Source of the DNA: Janthinobacterium sp.
GTDB taxonomy: Bacteria; Pseudomonadota; Gammaproteobacteria; Burkholderiales; Burkholderiaceae_D
Direction of reading: 5' to 3'
Assembly: GCA_003133225.1 (NCBI GenBank)
Contig: PKWL01000134.1
Coordinates: 1-43,151 of the forward strand
DNA length: 43,151 nt
Below, piece by piece: positions 1 through 8,342 of the stretch. Below the pieces are notes generated by a model that did not search any database, was not told the DNA's origin, and was given only the letters and a program-made list of their open reading frames with translations. The position numbers and the translations under genes are program-made. Numbering within the stretch: the stretch's first letter is position 1; each line of letters opens with the position of its first letter.

Positions 1-247
1 GGACAACCCTTAACGATAGCTGTCATTCAAGGTCTCCGCGTGACCGAGTGTTGGTGCCGATGCAAAATTGACCCACCGGGGGGGCTGCCGATTCCAACTG
101 ACCCAGCTCAAACCGTCCAGAGCCGTCCGAAGCCGTAATAACATGCGGGACTGCCGGTTTTCTATGTGGGTCATCGAAAATCGGCAGCCTGGGTCTAAAA
201 AACATCAGGCGACAACACATACGTCCTGTATGGCACACCAACCATGC
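1..247. other. Non-coding, repeat-rich stretch resembling decayed IS ends
   Basis: No convincing gene. An 11-bp perfect inverted repeat (GGCTGCCGATT at 83-93, AATCGGCAGCC at 179-189) sits among several copies of the short motif TGACCCA on both strands (near 68, 99 and, inverted, near 163 and 190). Multiple short subterminal repeats of this kind are usual at the non-coding ends of IS21-like elements, so this may be an IS end whose coding part has gone. The assignment is an inference; no transposase is attached. Confidence 0.35.
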
Positions 248-271
248 ATCAATTGATATAAATCAATTGAT
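248..271. repeat. Two copies of the palindrome ATCAATTGAT, 4 bp apart
   Basis: The 10-bp self-complementary word ATCAATTGAT occurs at 248-257 and 262-271, separated by ATAA, in a very AT-rich patch, with a partial third match (AAATTGAT) just downstream. The centres are 14 bp apart. It could be a protein-binding site for the region upstream of the chemotaxis receptor at 615, but that is about 340 bp away. The stretch from 272 to 614 otherwise holds nothing I recognise. Confidence 0.4.
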
Positions 272-614
272 AAAAATTGATTTATGGAAATATACGCATA
301 ACAAGCAAATTACATCCAGTAATTGTGCCCGCGCCAGATTTTTTTGGAGCCTCCTGCAACCACAATGAGCGAATGGACAAAAAAATAGAATTACCCGTGC
401 GCCCGAGTTCATCAAGGGCGTCCTGACCACCATCGACAAGGTGATGTCCGGCTCAAAAATAGGATTTATTGGCGGCCTGCGTTCAGCTTGGCTGGCGTAG
501 CCATGCGCCTCAAAAAAAAGCAATTTTGTAATTATTTCCTATGACGGTCGTCAGAATGAGACGGTATTCTAGTTCATTAAAAGCTACGCAAGCAGGAAGG
601 TATCAGTAAGTATC

Positions 615-2375
615 ATGAAGATTACAGACCTAAGAATCGGAGTTCGACTCGGACTATTGGCGGCCTTTCTTTTGGCTGCGTTGTTGATCGTTGGCCTACA
701 TGGTTGGCATATGCTTAGCGATAGCAATGACCGCGCCATTGCTGCAATGCAAAGAGCCCACGTATTTGAAACATCCGTCGATACTGCCCGAACTGCCCAA
801 GTGGAATTCAAAAAACAGGTACAGGAATGGAAAGATTTATTGCTTAGAGGTAATGATTCTATAGCATTCAATAAATACCTCCAAGCCTTCAGAAAGCAAA
901 GCGAAGCGACCCAGGCAAATTTGCAGAAACTCAAGGGCTTACTGGCGACACTTGGTCTTGACACCGCGCAAGTGGACGATACGCTGAAAACGCATGAGGC
1001 ACTGCAAGAAAAATATCTGGAAGCGCTGAAACAATACGATATTGCCAATCAGAATAGCGCACACGTGGTCGACGCCTTGGTGAAAGGCATGGATCGGCCA
1101 CCCACCAAAAAAATCGACGGCATCGTTGCATACGTTCTGCAGCAATCAAATCAGTCGATGGCGAAAATTGCAACCGATACCGCCTTAAGTTACAGAACCG
1201 CCAACATTTTGTTATTGGGCATCGGCCTCTTAGCGATCGTGTTGGGAAGCTCGATTACTTACTGGCTATCGCGCAGCATCACCCATCCACTGCAGCTGGC
1301 AGTCAAAATCGCACAAACCGTAGCATCGGGCAACCTCAACTCGCGCATGGTGGTCACAGGGAAAGATGAAACCGGGCAATTGCTGCAGGCACTCAAAGAG
1401 ATGAACGTCAGTCTGGTCAATATCGTCGGCGACGTGCGCATCGGCGCCGAGACCATCGCCACCGCCTCGAGCCAGATATCGGCCGGCAATCTGGACTTGT
1501 CCTCGCGCACGGAGCAGCAAGCGAGCTCATTGGAAGAGACTGCATCCTCGATGGAGGAATTGACCAGTACCGTGAAACAGAATGCCGACAATGCGCGTCA
1601 AGCCAATCAGCTGGCTGTGGCCGCATCCGATGTCGCGAAAAAGGGCGGCGCAGTGGTCGCGCAAGTGGTCGATACGATGGCCTCGATCAACGCGTCGTCC
1701 AAAAAGATCGTTGACATCATCGGCGTCATCGACGGCATCGCATTCCAGACCAATATTTTGGCGTTAAATGCGGCCGTGGAAGCGGCCCGCGCCGGCCAAG
1801 AGGGGCGCGGTTTCGCCGTTGTGGCCAGCGAAGTGCGCAGCCTGGCGCAGCGTTCGGCGGCGGCCGCCAAAGAAATCAAGGCCTTGATTGGCGACTCAGT
1901 GGAAAAAGTCGACGCCGGCGCCAAGCTGGTCGATCAAGCGGGCGCCACCATGGACGAGATCGTGGAAAGCGTCAAGCGAGTGACCGACATCATGGGTGAA
2001 ATCACGGCCGCCAGCGCCGAGCAGACCTCGGGCATCGAACAGATCAATGAGGCCATTGCGCAGATGGATCAAGTCACCCAGCAAAATGCCGCGCTGGTGG
2101 AAGAGGCTGCCGCGGCAGCAAAGTCTCTGCAGGATCAGGCCAGCAATCTGGCACAGGTTGTTAGCGTATTCAGAATCGGGGATGGCGCCAGCCCTATGGC
2201 GGTGACCAAGCGTAGCGCAGCGACGCATCAAATTCCAATGGTGCCCAAGCTTGCTAGAAAAACACGCACATTGCATGTTGCATCAGCTAATTCAACGCGC
2301 AGCTCTGCTTCTTCTGCAAGGCGATTAGTGGCTGTGCCTGCAGCCGCCGTTGGCGCCAAATGGGAAGAGTTTTAG
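615..2375 (+). CDS. Methyl-accepting chemotaxis protein with C-terminal CheR-tether pentapeptide
   Basis: A 586-residue transmembrane chemoreceptor. It has a first membrane helix at about 12-30, a periplasmic four-helix-type sensor region (about 31-195), a second membrane helix at about 197-217, a HAMP domain (about 218-272) and a long cytoplasmic coiled-coil signalling domain. The hairpin tip is clear ([20 protein letters not shown]) and is flanked by Glu/Gln-rich methylation segments. The chain ends in KWEEF, matching the aromatic-x-x-aromatic pentapeptide that tethers CheR and CheB in high-abundance receptors. The ligand cannot be told from sequence. A purine-rich AGGAAGG lies 14 nt before the ATG, a long spacing, so the start is probable rather than certain. 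Confidence 0.95.
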   Translation: MKITDLRIGVRLGLLAAFLLAALLIVGLHGWHMLSDSNDRAIAAMQRAHVFETSVDTARTAQVEFKKQVQEWKDLLLRGNDSIAFNKYLQAFRKQSEATQANLQKLKGLLATLGLDTAQVDDTLKTHEALQEKYLEALKQYDIANQNSAHVVDALVKGMDRPPTKKIDGIVAYVLQQSNQSMAKIATDTALSYRTANILLLGIGLLAIVLGSSITYWLSRSITHPLQLAVKIAQTVASGNLNSRMVVTGKDETGQLLQALKEMNVSLVNIVGDVRIGAETIATASSQISAGNLDLSSRTEQQASSLEETASSMEELTSTVKQNADNARQANQLAVAASDVAKKGGAVVAQVVDTMASINASSKKIVDIIGVIDGIAFQTNILALNAAVEAARAGQEGRGFAVVASEVRSLAQRSAAAAKEIKALIGDSVEKVDAGAKLVDQAGATMDEIVESVKRVTDIMGEITAASAEQTSGIEQINEAIAQMDQVTQQNAALVEEAAAAAKSLQDQASNLAQVVSVFRIGDGASPMAVTKRSAATHQIPMVPKLARKTRTLHVASANSTRSSASSARRLVAVPAAAVGAKWEEF

Positions 2376-2392
2376 ACTCGGGATTGCAAGTG

Positions 2393-2414
2393 ACCTCCGG
2401 CAGTGGCCGGAGGT
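2393..2414 (+). terminator. Stem-loop after the chemoreceptor gene
   Basis: A perfect 8-bp stem (ACCTCCGG / CCGGAGGT) with a 6-nt loop begins 18 nt after the stop codon at 2375. There is no following T-run, so it is either a weak or factor-assisted terminator or an mRNA-stabilising hairpin. Confidence 0.45.
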
Positions 2415-2482
2415 GCGGCCACGCCTGAACTAATTAACTGAGGAACCGTAGCAAGTGCACAAAGACAAAGTTAGACCGAAGA

Positions 2483-2710
2483 TTAGGAAAAACGAGCGTT
2501 TGTTGCAGCACGAATGGCTGCATTGATGCTAAGGATCGACCGGGCTGCTTTTTGGTTGGATTCTGCCGACTGAACAACGTACAGTAATTGTCCGTTACCA
2601 CTGCGTTGCAGAGGTTTAACGAGCCCATCTTGACCGGCTGGATTGGGTCGTCTGCCACCGGTCGCCTGCAAAATATGAATGACGGCTTTCGCTGCACTGC
2701 TGACGTTCAC
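2483..2710 (-). CDS. Possible small hypothetical protein (75 aa)
   Basis: An open frame starting with GTG encodes a 75-residue basic polypeptide without recognised motif or membrane segment. An AGAAGG lies too far upstream of the GTG to be a good ribosome site. The stretch 2415-2772 contains no other candidate. It may be a remnant or chance frame. Confidence 0.2.
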   Translation of the reverse strand: MNVSSAAKAVIHILQATGGRRPNPAGQDGLVKPLQRSGNGQLLYVVQSAESNQKAARSILSINAAIRAATNARFS

Positions 2711-2772
2711 GGCGCATGCCGTGCCCTTCTACTCACACTTTAAAATCAGCAAATCGTCTGTCAAGTCATGCT

Positions 2773-3609
2773 TTAAAAAAGAGCTGACTGGGCAGGCTGA
2801 ACTTTATGAACGAACCTGCAAGGCGGAAACGCGCTGCAGCCGATGAACATTAAGCCGACCTTGATGCCAGTTTTAATAGTTCGAAGCACTAGGGCACCAG
2901 CACATTTTGGGCTTTTATCTCCTTCGCCACCCTGTTTGATTTTTGGAATGTCGGCAACAGGACGGGTGGACTTTGTTTTTTTTGCCACGATATCGTTCAC
3001 ATGCCGTGTGTGTTCTCGGTTTGTCTTCGGTGACGGTTTTAGACGCCCGGACTGGATCTGGCCAACGATCTGTGCCACCTTCCCAGCCGATAGGACCGGA
3101 TTAATTTTCGATTTAATGAACCGAATGTAGCCGCCTGCCTGGGTGACATTTTCCGGCATACGGGTCTTGAAAACACTATCGCCAATGAAGACGATCAGCG
3201 AGTGGATTGCGTCATTTCCCAAACCCAGAACGTCGCCAAGCGTGCGCGCATGCTTAAAATTTTGGTGCAACGGGTTTTGGAAGTGGCTGCTACTGCGAGG
3301 AAATTTCTGCGTCCACATTTTTTGATGGGTACCACCAAAAATCCAGCCCGCGTAATTTTTCGTTTCAATGACGAACACTCCAAATTTCGAGACAACAATG
3401 TGATCGATTTGCGTTGTACCATCCTCGGTCGGCAGCGTCACATTCTTGATCAGGTGGTACTCAGATCCGTCCAGCATCAGTTTTGCTGAAAAATTGACGA
3501 GAATTTCGCCCAGAAAGCCCTTGCCGGACGGAGTTTTTAGGTAGAGTGCGCCGATAAAAAATGGGATAGCCCACCAGTACGCGGTGAGCAATGTTCCAAG
3601 GATATGCAC
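2773..3609 (-). CDS. NERD-domain protein with degenerate topoisomerase-type zinc ribbon
   Basis: I place the start at a GTG (3609) because GAGGGA lies about 8 nt upstream and the product then begins directly with an N-terminal hydrophobic segment (about residues 3-22), giving 278 residues. The NERD (nuclease-related) domain spans about 30-140, with the core IDHIVVSKFGVFVIETKNY containing Asp and Glu-x-Lys as in the predicted active site. The C-terminus (about 238-275) resembles the topoisomerase-type C4 zinc ribbon often fused to NERD (LVLRT ... GCSAFPPCR), but the first Cys of the leading C-x2-C pair is Ser here (SPKC), so zinc binding is doubtful. NERD proteins are of uncertain function, possibly nucleic-acid processing. 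It neighbours a dead integrase, in keeping with a mobile-element boundary. Confidence 0.8.
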   Translation of the reverse strand: MHILGTLLTAYWWAIPFFIGALYLKTPSGKGFLGEILVNFSAKLMLDGSEYHLIKNVTLPTEDGTTQIDHIVVSKFGVFVIETKNYAGWIFGGTHQKMWTQKFPRSSSHFQNPLHQNFKHARTLGDVLGLGNDAIHSLIVFIGDSVFKTRMPENVTQAGGYIRFIKSKINPVLSAGKVAQIVGQIQSGRLKPSPKTNREHTRHVNDIVAKKTKSTRPVADIPKIKQGGEGDKSPKCAGALVLRTIKTGIKVGLMFIGCSAFPPCRFVHKVQPAQSALF

Positions 3610-3780
3610 GTTGTCTTCCCTCAATTTAAAAAATTGCCCAGAATCAATAGCTCGGCCAATCATAGCGAGATCAAAACGTCGCGACCACACATATCGCTAA
3701 GCGCGATGATTTCTATTTTAGATTGCACGGGAATGGACGCACCGATTGGCTCCAACGTACAAAATTGCCGCCCACTGCCG

Positions 3781-4768
3781 TCACATCAAAATCCGTTCGA
3801 CCTCGTCAAGCGCCACGTCGTCGCTGCGCCGGTCGTAAAGTTGGGTCGGCGTCGGCGACGCATGTCCTGCCATCCTCTGCGCAATTTCGAGTTGTCCGCC
3901 GTTTTTCAGGTAAGGGTGATGCCTGTGGCGCAAAATGTATGGCAGTTGATCGGGCGCTTAATGCCGGCCACGCGTTCTCCGGTTGTCCATGGTCCACATG
4001 TTACTTTCCATAAGCGTCCGCTCGGATAGCCGGGAAGTAGCTGACCTGCCGGCCAGCGAGCGGAACAGCCCGCCATTTTTGTCTCTGACCAGACAGACCT
4101 GCGGCGGCGATGTACGCATCCAGATAATGTTTCAACTGGTGGTGGCAGGGCAAATCAATGATCTGTCCGCCCTTCTCCCGCAGGCGCAGCCAGGTGAGCT
4201 GGCCGCGCGTCTGATAGTCGCCCACCTTCAATGCGAGCGCGGCCGAGATGCGCGCAAAGGTGTAGGTCATCGTCGCGATCAAGGCGCGGTCGCGCAGGGC
4301 CTTGATGGTGGAGATATAAATCGCGTCGAGAATCGCGCGCTTCCTCTGCCAGGAGCACCGTCAGCCCGCGCCGCGCCACTTGCCTTGGCGCCTTGACGGA
4401 TGTTGCCGGATTCGTCGGCAACACTTGGCGCATGGCCAGGAAATCGCACAGTTGCCGGATCGCCGCCAAACCTTGCTTCACGGTGGCCGGACGCAGGCCA
4501 TCCTCGGACATCTGTTCTATGTAGGCCGCCACGTGCCAGGCTTGGAGGCAGCGTACGTCGGCGATGCCGGCGGATCCATCCAGGCGCTGAAATGGGCGAC
4601 CGCATTCGAATACGCGAGACGCGGGTGCGAGTTGCGCAGCGCGGCGAAAAAGTCGATGAAAGCGGCGACGCCGACGGGGCCGGTGGCGTCGATGGCGACG
4701 ATGGTGGCCGGCACCTGGTGCATGGGCGGCGCGGCCGGCTTGAATATGACACGGTTGCCCGGCGTCAT
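3781..4768 (-). pseudogene. Decayed site-specific tyrosine recombinase (integrase)
   Basis: Read on the minus strand from an ATG at 4768, pieces in at least three frames match a phage-integrase-family recombinase. They are an N-terminal SAM-like core-binding part (HSMTPGNRV, then AAFIDFFAAL; further on YIEQMSEDGLRPATVKQGLAA), a central part (RISAALALKVGDYQTRGQ) and the catalytic C-terminus (LRHRHHPYLKNGG, IAQRMAGHASPTPTQLYDRR, EVERILM) ending at the TGA at 3781-3783. The catalytic tail still holds the His-x-x-x region and the nucleophile Tyr in the QLYDRR context. Frameshifts between the pieces mean no full-length product. This is the scar of an integrated mobile element or a chromosomal recombinase copy that has decayed. 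Confidence 0.85.
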
Positions 4769-4869
4769 TGAATGAGAAAATGAATGAGTGCGCATCATAC
4801 CGGCCAGAAAAGAGCGGCGTTGCGCCAAGTCTACGGCATCAAAACCATTGCTGTCGGCCAGATGAACTG

Positions 4870-5102
4870 CCGGACGCAACCAGCGGTTTGGGTCAACGAG
4901 CTGTTGCTACCCGAGCAAGATCATCTTAGCGTAAAATCCAGTATCGGGCCGATACTTGGGTTCAAGGATTTAGATCAAGCGGCCGTAACGATAGCTACTG
5001 TCGCACTGCTCACCGGATTCACAAGTGCCAATTTGGATTCGGGCATTTGCGCGTTCAAGAGCAAAGCACGTCGGCAATAATGCGGATGTGCTGGCAGCAT
5101 GA
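4870..5102 (+). pseudogene. Remnant of an IS6-family transposase (C-terminal part)
   Basis: The plus strand encodes LLPEQDHLSVKSSIGPILGF and then KDLDQAAVTIATVALL. This corresponds to the catalytic-Glu region of IS6/IS26-type DDE transposases, whose usual form is IEQDHRxIK...PMLGFK. A frameshift near 5012 moves the rest (HRIHKCQFGFGHLRV, then DVLAA-stop) into other frames, where it still resembles the family's HRIRKGQF...NAVLAA ending. The N-terminal catalytic Asp residues are gone. The element is dead and marks another insertion next to the integrase remnant. Confidence 0.7.
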
Positions 5103-5436
5103 TGTTTTCCGGATGAAATTAGTTCGCCAAAAATCAGAGATTCGCATCAGAGCCCTAATGGTGTGGACTCCTGTTGAACCCGTGAGCGCACGAAAAAGTA
5201 GTTTTAATGCAATATCTGCGTGACGGCATTCCGGGGCGCGTCAACCACAATTACAGCCACACAATCCAATGAGATAGACTTGAAAATAGAAAATAGAGAT
5301 TTCATGGACGGGCTCCTTCTCGAGCCATCCGTTACCGAAGCATTTGGTGCGGTGCGCAGATGGTTGACCTGCTGCCAATGTTACTTGTTGGCACTGGCCC
5401 TCGCTACTACAGGCTGCGGCTATACTTTCAATTCCG
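5103..5436. other. Intergenic stretch upstream of the TetR gene
   Basis: No gene that I can support. A 76-residue plus-strand frame (5220-5450) runs through it and into the TetR reading frame region, but has no ribosome site or recognisable motif. I see no clear promoter or operator. Confidence 0.5.
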
Positions 5437-6150
5437 ATGGCATCATCTGATCGCATGAAAAAATCGACTGTAGTGGCTACGCAAGTGCTTCGGCTTCCAA
5501 GGCAAAAGGCGACAGTATCTTCGATGCCGGACAGGCAAACACGCCGGAAATTGGAGACCCGCGCCAAGCTGGTCAGTGCCGCTTACGAATTGACGTCGAT
5601 GAAAGGCTTGGATAACTGCTCGATCAAGGAAATAACCGCGCGGGCTGACGTCGGCTTCGGTTCCTTCTACAACTACTTCGCATCTAGGCAGAAGTTGCTT
5701 GATGCGATAGTTGCCGAACAGATAACGCCGTTTGCTGACGCATTGGACAGACTAGATGAAACTCTGAGCGACCCAGCCGAAATTATTTCGACCTCCATCC
5801 GGCACGTCCTGCATCGTGCGCAAGAAGATAGCACATGGGGCTGGTTTCTCGTGAGGCTAGGGCTGCCAAATCTTGTCGCAGGCTTCGGCCCGCGGCTAGA
5901 TCGTGACGTCGCACGAGGCTTGGACTCCGGCCGATTTGTAATTCAAGACCGGCAGTTAACCCTCCTCACACTCACGGGCGGCGCAATCGCCGTGATGGTC
6001 AGCCAGTTGACATCGAAGATCGATAAGCACGCGCCTGAGCGATACGCCACTTTTGCGTTATGTCTGCTCGGCGTTCCAGCGCAAGAAGCGGCAAAGATTG
6101 GACGTAAGCGATTGCTACCGATCATGACTGCCGAAGTTTCAGGACGGTAG
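5437..6150 (+). CDS. TetR-family transcriptional regulator
   Basis: A 237-residue open frame. The helix-turn-helix lies at about 35-85 from the first ATG: AYELTSMKGLDNCSIKEITA, then ADVGFGSFYNYFASRQKLL, the usual TetR pattern with the F-Y-x-Y-F recognition helix. The rest is an all-helical ligand-binding domain of the usual length. Alternative starts are at 5455 and 5524; none has a good ribosome site, and the 5524 start gives the most typical TetR N-terminus (208 aa). It may control the neighbouring beta-oxidation genes or the dead etfB, but no operator was found, so the target is unknown. Confidence 0.9.
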   Translation: MASSDRMKKSTVVATQVLRLPRQKATVSSMPDRQTRRKLETRAKLVSAAYELTSMKGLDNCSIKEITARADVGFGSFYNYFASRQKLLDAIVAEQITPFADALDRLDETLSDPAEIISTSIRHVLHRAQEDSTWGWFLVRLGLPNLVAGFGPRLDRDVARGLDSGRFVIQDRQLTLLTLTGGAIAVMVSQLTSKIDKHAPERYATFALCLLGVPAQEAAKIGRKRLLPIMTAEVSGR

Positions 6151-6291
6151 GCGCCGCCTGCAAGACCTCGCAATTGTCGAAGTACGAATAATCGGCCAAA
6201 TCAGCGTCGCCGTTTCCACCAGCGCCTGGGCGGCAAAGATTTCGGCCAGGCCATAGGTGTCAGGCGCATGGGTTTTCGTTACAACTTACGG

Positions 6292-6447
6292 TCAGACATT
6301 CATTTGAAAAATCTGCCGATTGTTTCCAGCCCGGTTGGCGCCGGAAATCTTCGCAATCGGGCAACGGCGCACGATACGTCGTTGCTTGAACCATTCACGT
6401 ACCTGTTCCTTGCTCGGCGAATCGATTTTGTCCATTGCGGCCACCAT
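6292..6447 (-). pseudogene. Small ORF remnant downstream of etfB
   Basis: A 51-residue frame begins at an ATG just after the decayed etfB (MVAAMDKIDSPSKEQVREWF...). The EQVREWF segment followed, in the +1 frame, by RRQPGW resembles small proteobacterial proteins with a REQVRxWL...RRxLGW pattern of unknown function. If so, it carries a frameshift. Weak call; I see nothing else between 6151 and 6291. Confidence 0.2.
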
Positions 6448-6456
6448 GTTCAAACG

Positions 6457-7018
6457 TTAGATTGCTTTCGCTTCATTGCTGAGCTTATCGACCAGCATGG
6501 CCACATCTTTCACCACGATGGCCGGCCAGGCGCATAGCTGGCTCGACAACTTTCAAGGTTTTCAGGCGCGCCCAGTTATTGCCCAGCTCTTCCGGCTTGA
6601 CGATGTTGAGCGGTTTTTTCTTCGCCTTCATGTGTTGGGCAGCGTCACATAACGCGGCTCGTTTAAGCGCAGGTCGGTGATAACGATGGCCGGGCAGGGT
6701 CAGCACCAGCATTTCCAGGCCGCCGTCCACTTCCGCGTGACCGTCACCTTGCCGTCTTCGAGCACTACTTTCGAGGCGAAGGTTTTCTGCGGCCAGCCCA
6801 ACAGGGCCGCCAGCATCTAGCCGGTCTGGTTGCTGTCGTCGTCGATCGCCTGCTGTTGCGTAGCATTTCCTGGGGAGGCGCACGGCTTCTTCCAGCGCAG
6901 TCTCGTCAAGACAGGGACGTTGGCCGTATCGACGCCTGTGCCGTCACTCTTGACGCGCACTTTGACGCACCTTGACGTCATAGCCGACCACGTGTTTGAC
7001 GGGTACCAGGACTTTCAT
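6457..7018 (-). pseudogene. etfB: Decayed electron-transfer flavoprotein beta subunit
   Basis: The start (ATG at 7018) gives MKVLVPVKHVVGYDVKVR and the end gives VVKDVAMLVDKLSNEAKAI before a TAA, both typical of EtfB. In between, segments such as VKSDGTGVDTANV, VTREVDGGLEM and KAKKKPLNIVKPEELG lie in different frames, with an in-frame stop. The total is about 560 bp against about 750 bp for an intact gene, so there are internal deletions and frameshifts. EtfB with EtfA normally passes electrons from acyl-CoA dehydrogenases to the quinone pool. Its position next to thiolase and FadN-like genes on the same strand suggests a once larger beta-oxidation operon. Confidence 0.85.
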
Positions 7019-7090
7019 AGCTGCGCCTTTTAAAAAATGGTAAAAATGAGGGCCGCGCATGTGGCGTAGATGAGGCTGGTGGATCGCTGC

Positions 7091-8287
7091 CTACATACGT
7101 TCGAAAATCCCCGCAGCACCCATTCCGGCGCCCACGCACATGGTGACCATGCCGTATTTCAACTTGTTGCGGCGCATGGCATGGATCGTCGTCGCGGCGC
7201 GGATGGCGCCGGTGGCGCCCAGCGGATGGCCGAGCGCGATCGCGCCGCCCATTGGGTTGACCTTGGCCGGGTCCAGAGCCAAATCTTTGATCACGGCCAG
7301 CGCTTGCGCGGCAAACGCTTCGTTCAGTTCAATCCAGTCTAGCTGATCTTGGGTGATGCCGGCAGCCGCGCACGCCGCAGGGATCGCCAATTTCGGACCA
7401 ATTCCCATGATTTCCGGCGCGACGCCGCGCACGGCGAAAGAGCAAAACTTCGCCAACGGGACCAGGTTATGCTGGCGCAGAATTTTCTCGCTGACGACTA
7501 CGAGCACGCCGGCGCCGTCCGACATTTGCGAGCTGTTGCCGGCGGTGACGGAGCCCTTGACGGCGAATGCCGGCCTCAGTTTCGCCAGCGACTCGAGGGT
7601 CGAATCGGCGCGCGCCCCTTCGTCGGTGTCGACGCTGCGGGTCTTGATGTCGATCTGACCCGTTGCCAGGTTGGGCGTGCGCGTGACGATCTCTACCGGC
7701 GTCGTTTCATCCTTGAAGAAGCCGGCCTCCTGGGCGGCGATGGCGCGGCGGTGCGATTCAACGGCGAACTTATCTTGCGCTTCGCGCGAGATGCTCCACT
7801 GGGTCGCGACTTTTTCCGCCGTCAGGCCCATGCCGTAGGCCATGCCGATATTCTCGTCGGTAAACATGCTCATGTTCACCGACGGGTGGTGGCCCATCAT
7901 CGGCACCATCGACATCGATTCGATGCCGCCGGCGATCAACACATCGCATTCACCAACGCGGATGCGGTCAGCCGCCATCGCAATCGCGGTGATGCCCGAT
8001 GCGCAGTAACGGTTAACGGTCACCCCGCCCACGCTAGTTGGCAGTCCCGCCAGCAGCACCGCGTTGCGCGCGACGTTGAAACCCTGCTCGGCCTCAGGGA
8101 ACGCGCAGCCGATGATGGCGTCGGCAATCAGGGCCGGATCCAGACCGGGCACTTGCGCTACGACGGAGCGCAGCACCTGCACCAGCAGGTCGTCCGGGCG
8201 GGTGTTCTTGAACATGCCGCGCGGCGCTTTGCCGATCGGGCTGCGGGTTGCGGAAACGATGTACGCTTCTTGAACTTGTTTGCTCAT
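7091..8287 (-). CDS. Acetyl-CoA C-acyltransferase (thiolase)
   Basis: A 398-residue thiolase, the usual length. It cleaves 3-ketoacyl-CoA with CoA to acetyl-CoA and a shortened acyl-CoA, or acetoacetyl-CoA to two acetyl-CoA. The nucleophilic Cys is in NRYCASGITAIAMAA (about residue 91). The catalytic His is in GGAIALGHPLGATGA (about 350) and the second Cys in MCVGAGMGAAG (about 383). It follows the FadN-like gene by 55 nt on the same strand, the classical multienzyme pair. It could also take acetoacetyl-CoA produced by the BKACE reaction encoded on the right side of the window. Confidence 0.95.
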   Translation of the reverse strand: MSKQVQEAYIVSATRSPIGKAPRGMFKNTRPDDLLVQVLRSVVAQVPGLDPALIADAIIGCAFPEAEQGFNVARNAVLLAGLPTSVGGVTVNRYCASGITAIAMAADRIRVGECDVLIAGGIESMSMVPMMGHHPSVNMSMFTDENIGMAYGMGLTAEKVATQWSISREAQDKFAVESHRRAIAAQEAGFFKDETTPVEIVTRTPNLATGQIDIKTRSVDTDEGARADSTLESLAKLRPAFAVKGSVTAGNSSQMSDGAGVLVVVSEKILRQHNLVPLAKFCSFAVRGVAPEIMGIGPKLAIPAACAAAGITQDQLDWIELNEAFAAQALAVIKDLALDPAKVNPMGGAIALGHPLGATGAIRAATTIHAMRRNKLKYGMVTMCVGAGMGAAGIFERM

Positions 8288-8342
8288 GTGGTTTTTCCAA
8301 AAATATTTGTTCGAGGTTTCTGCCGAAGTCGGTATCGCTGCG

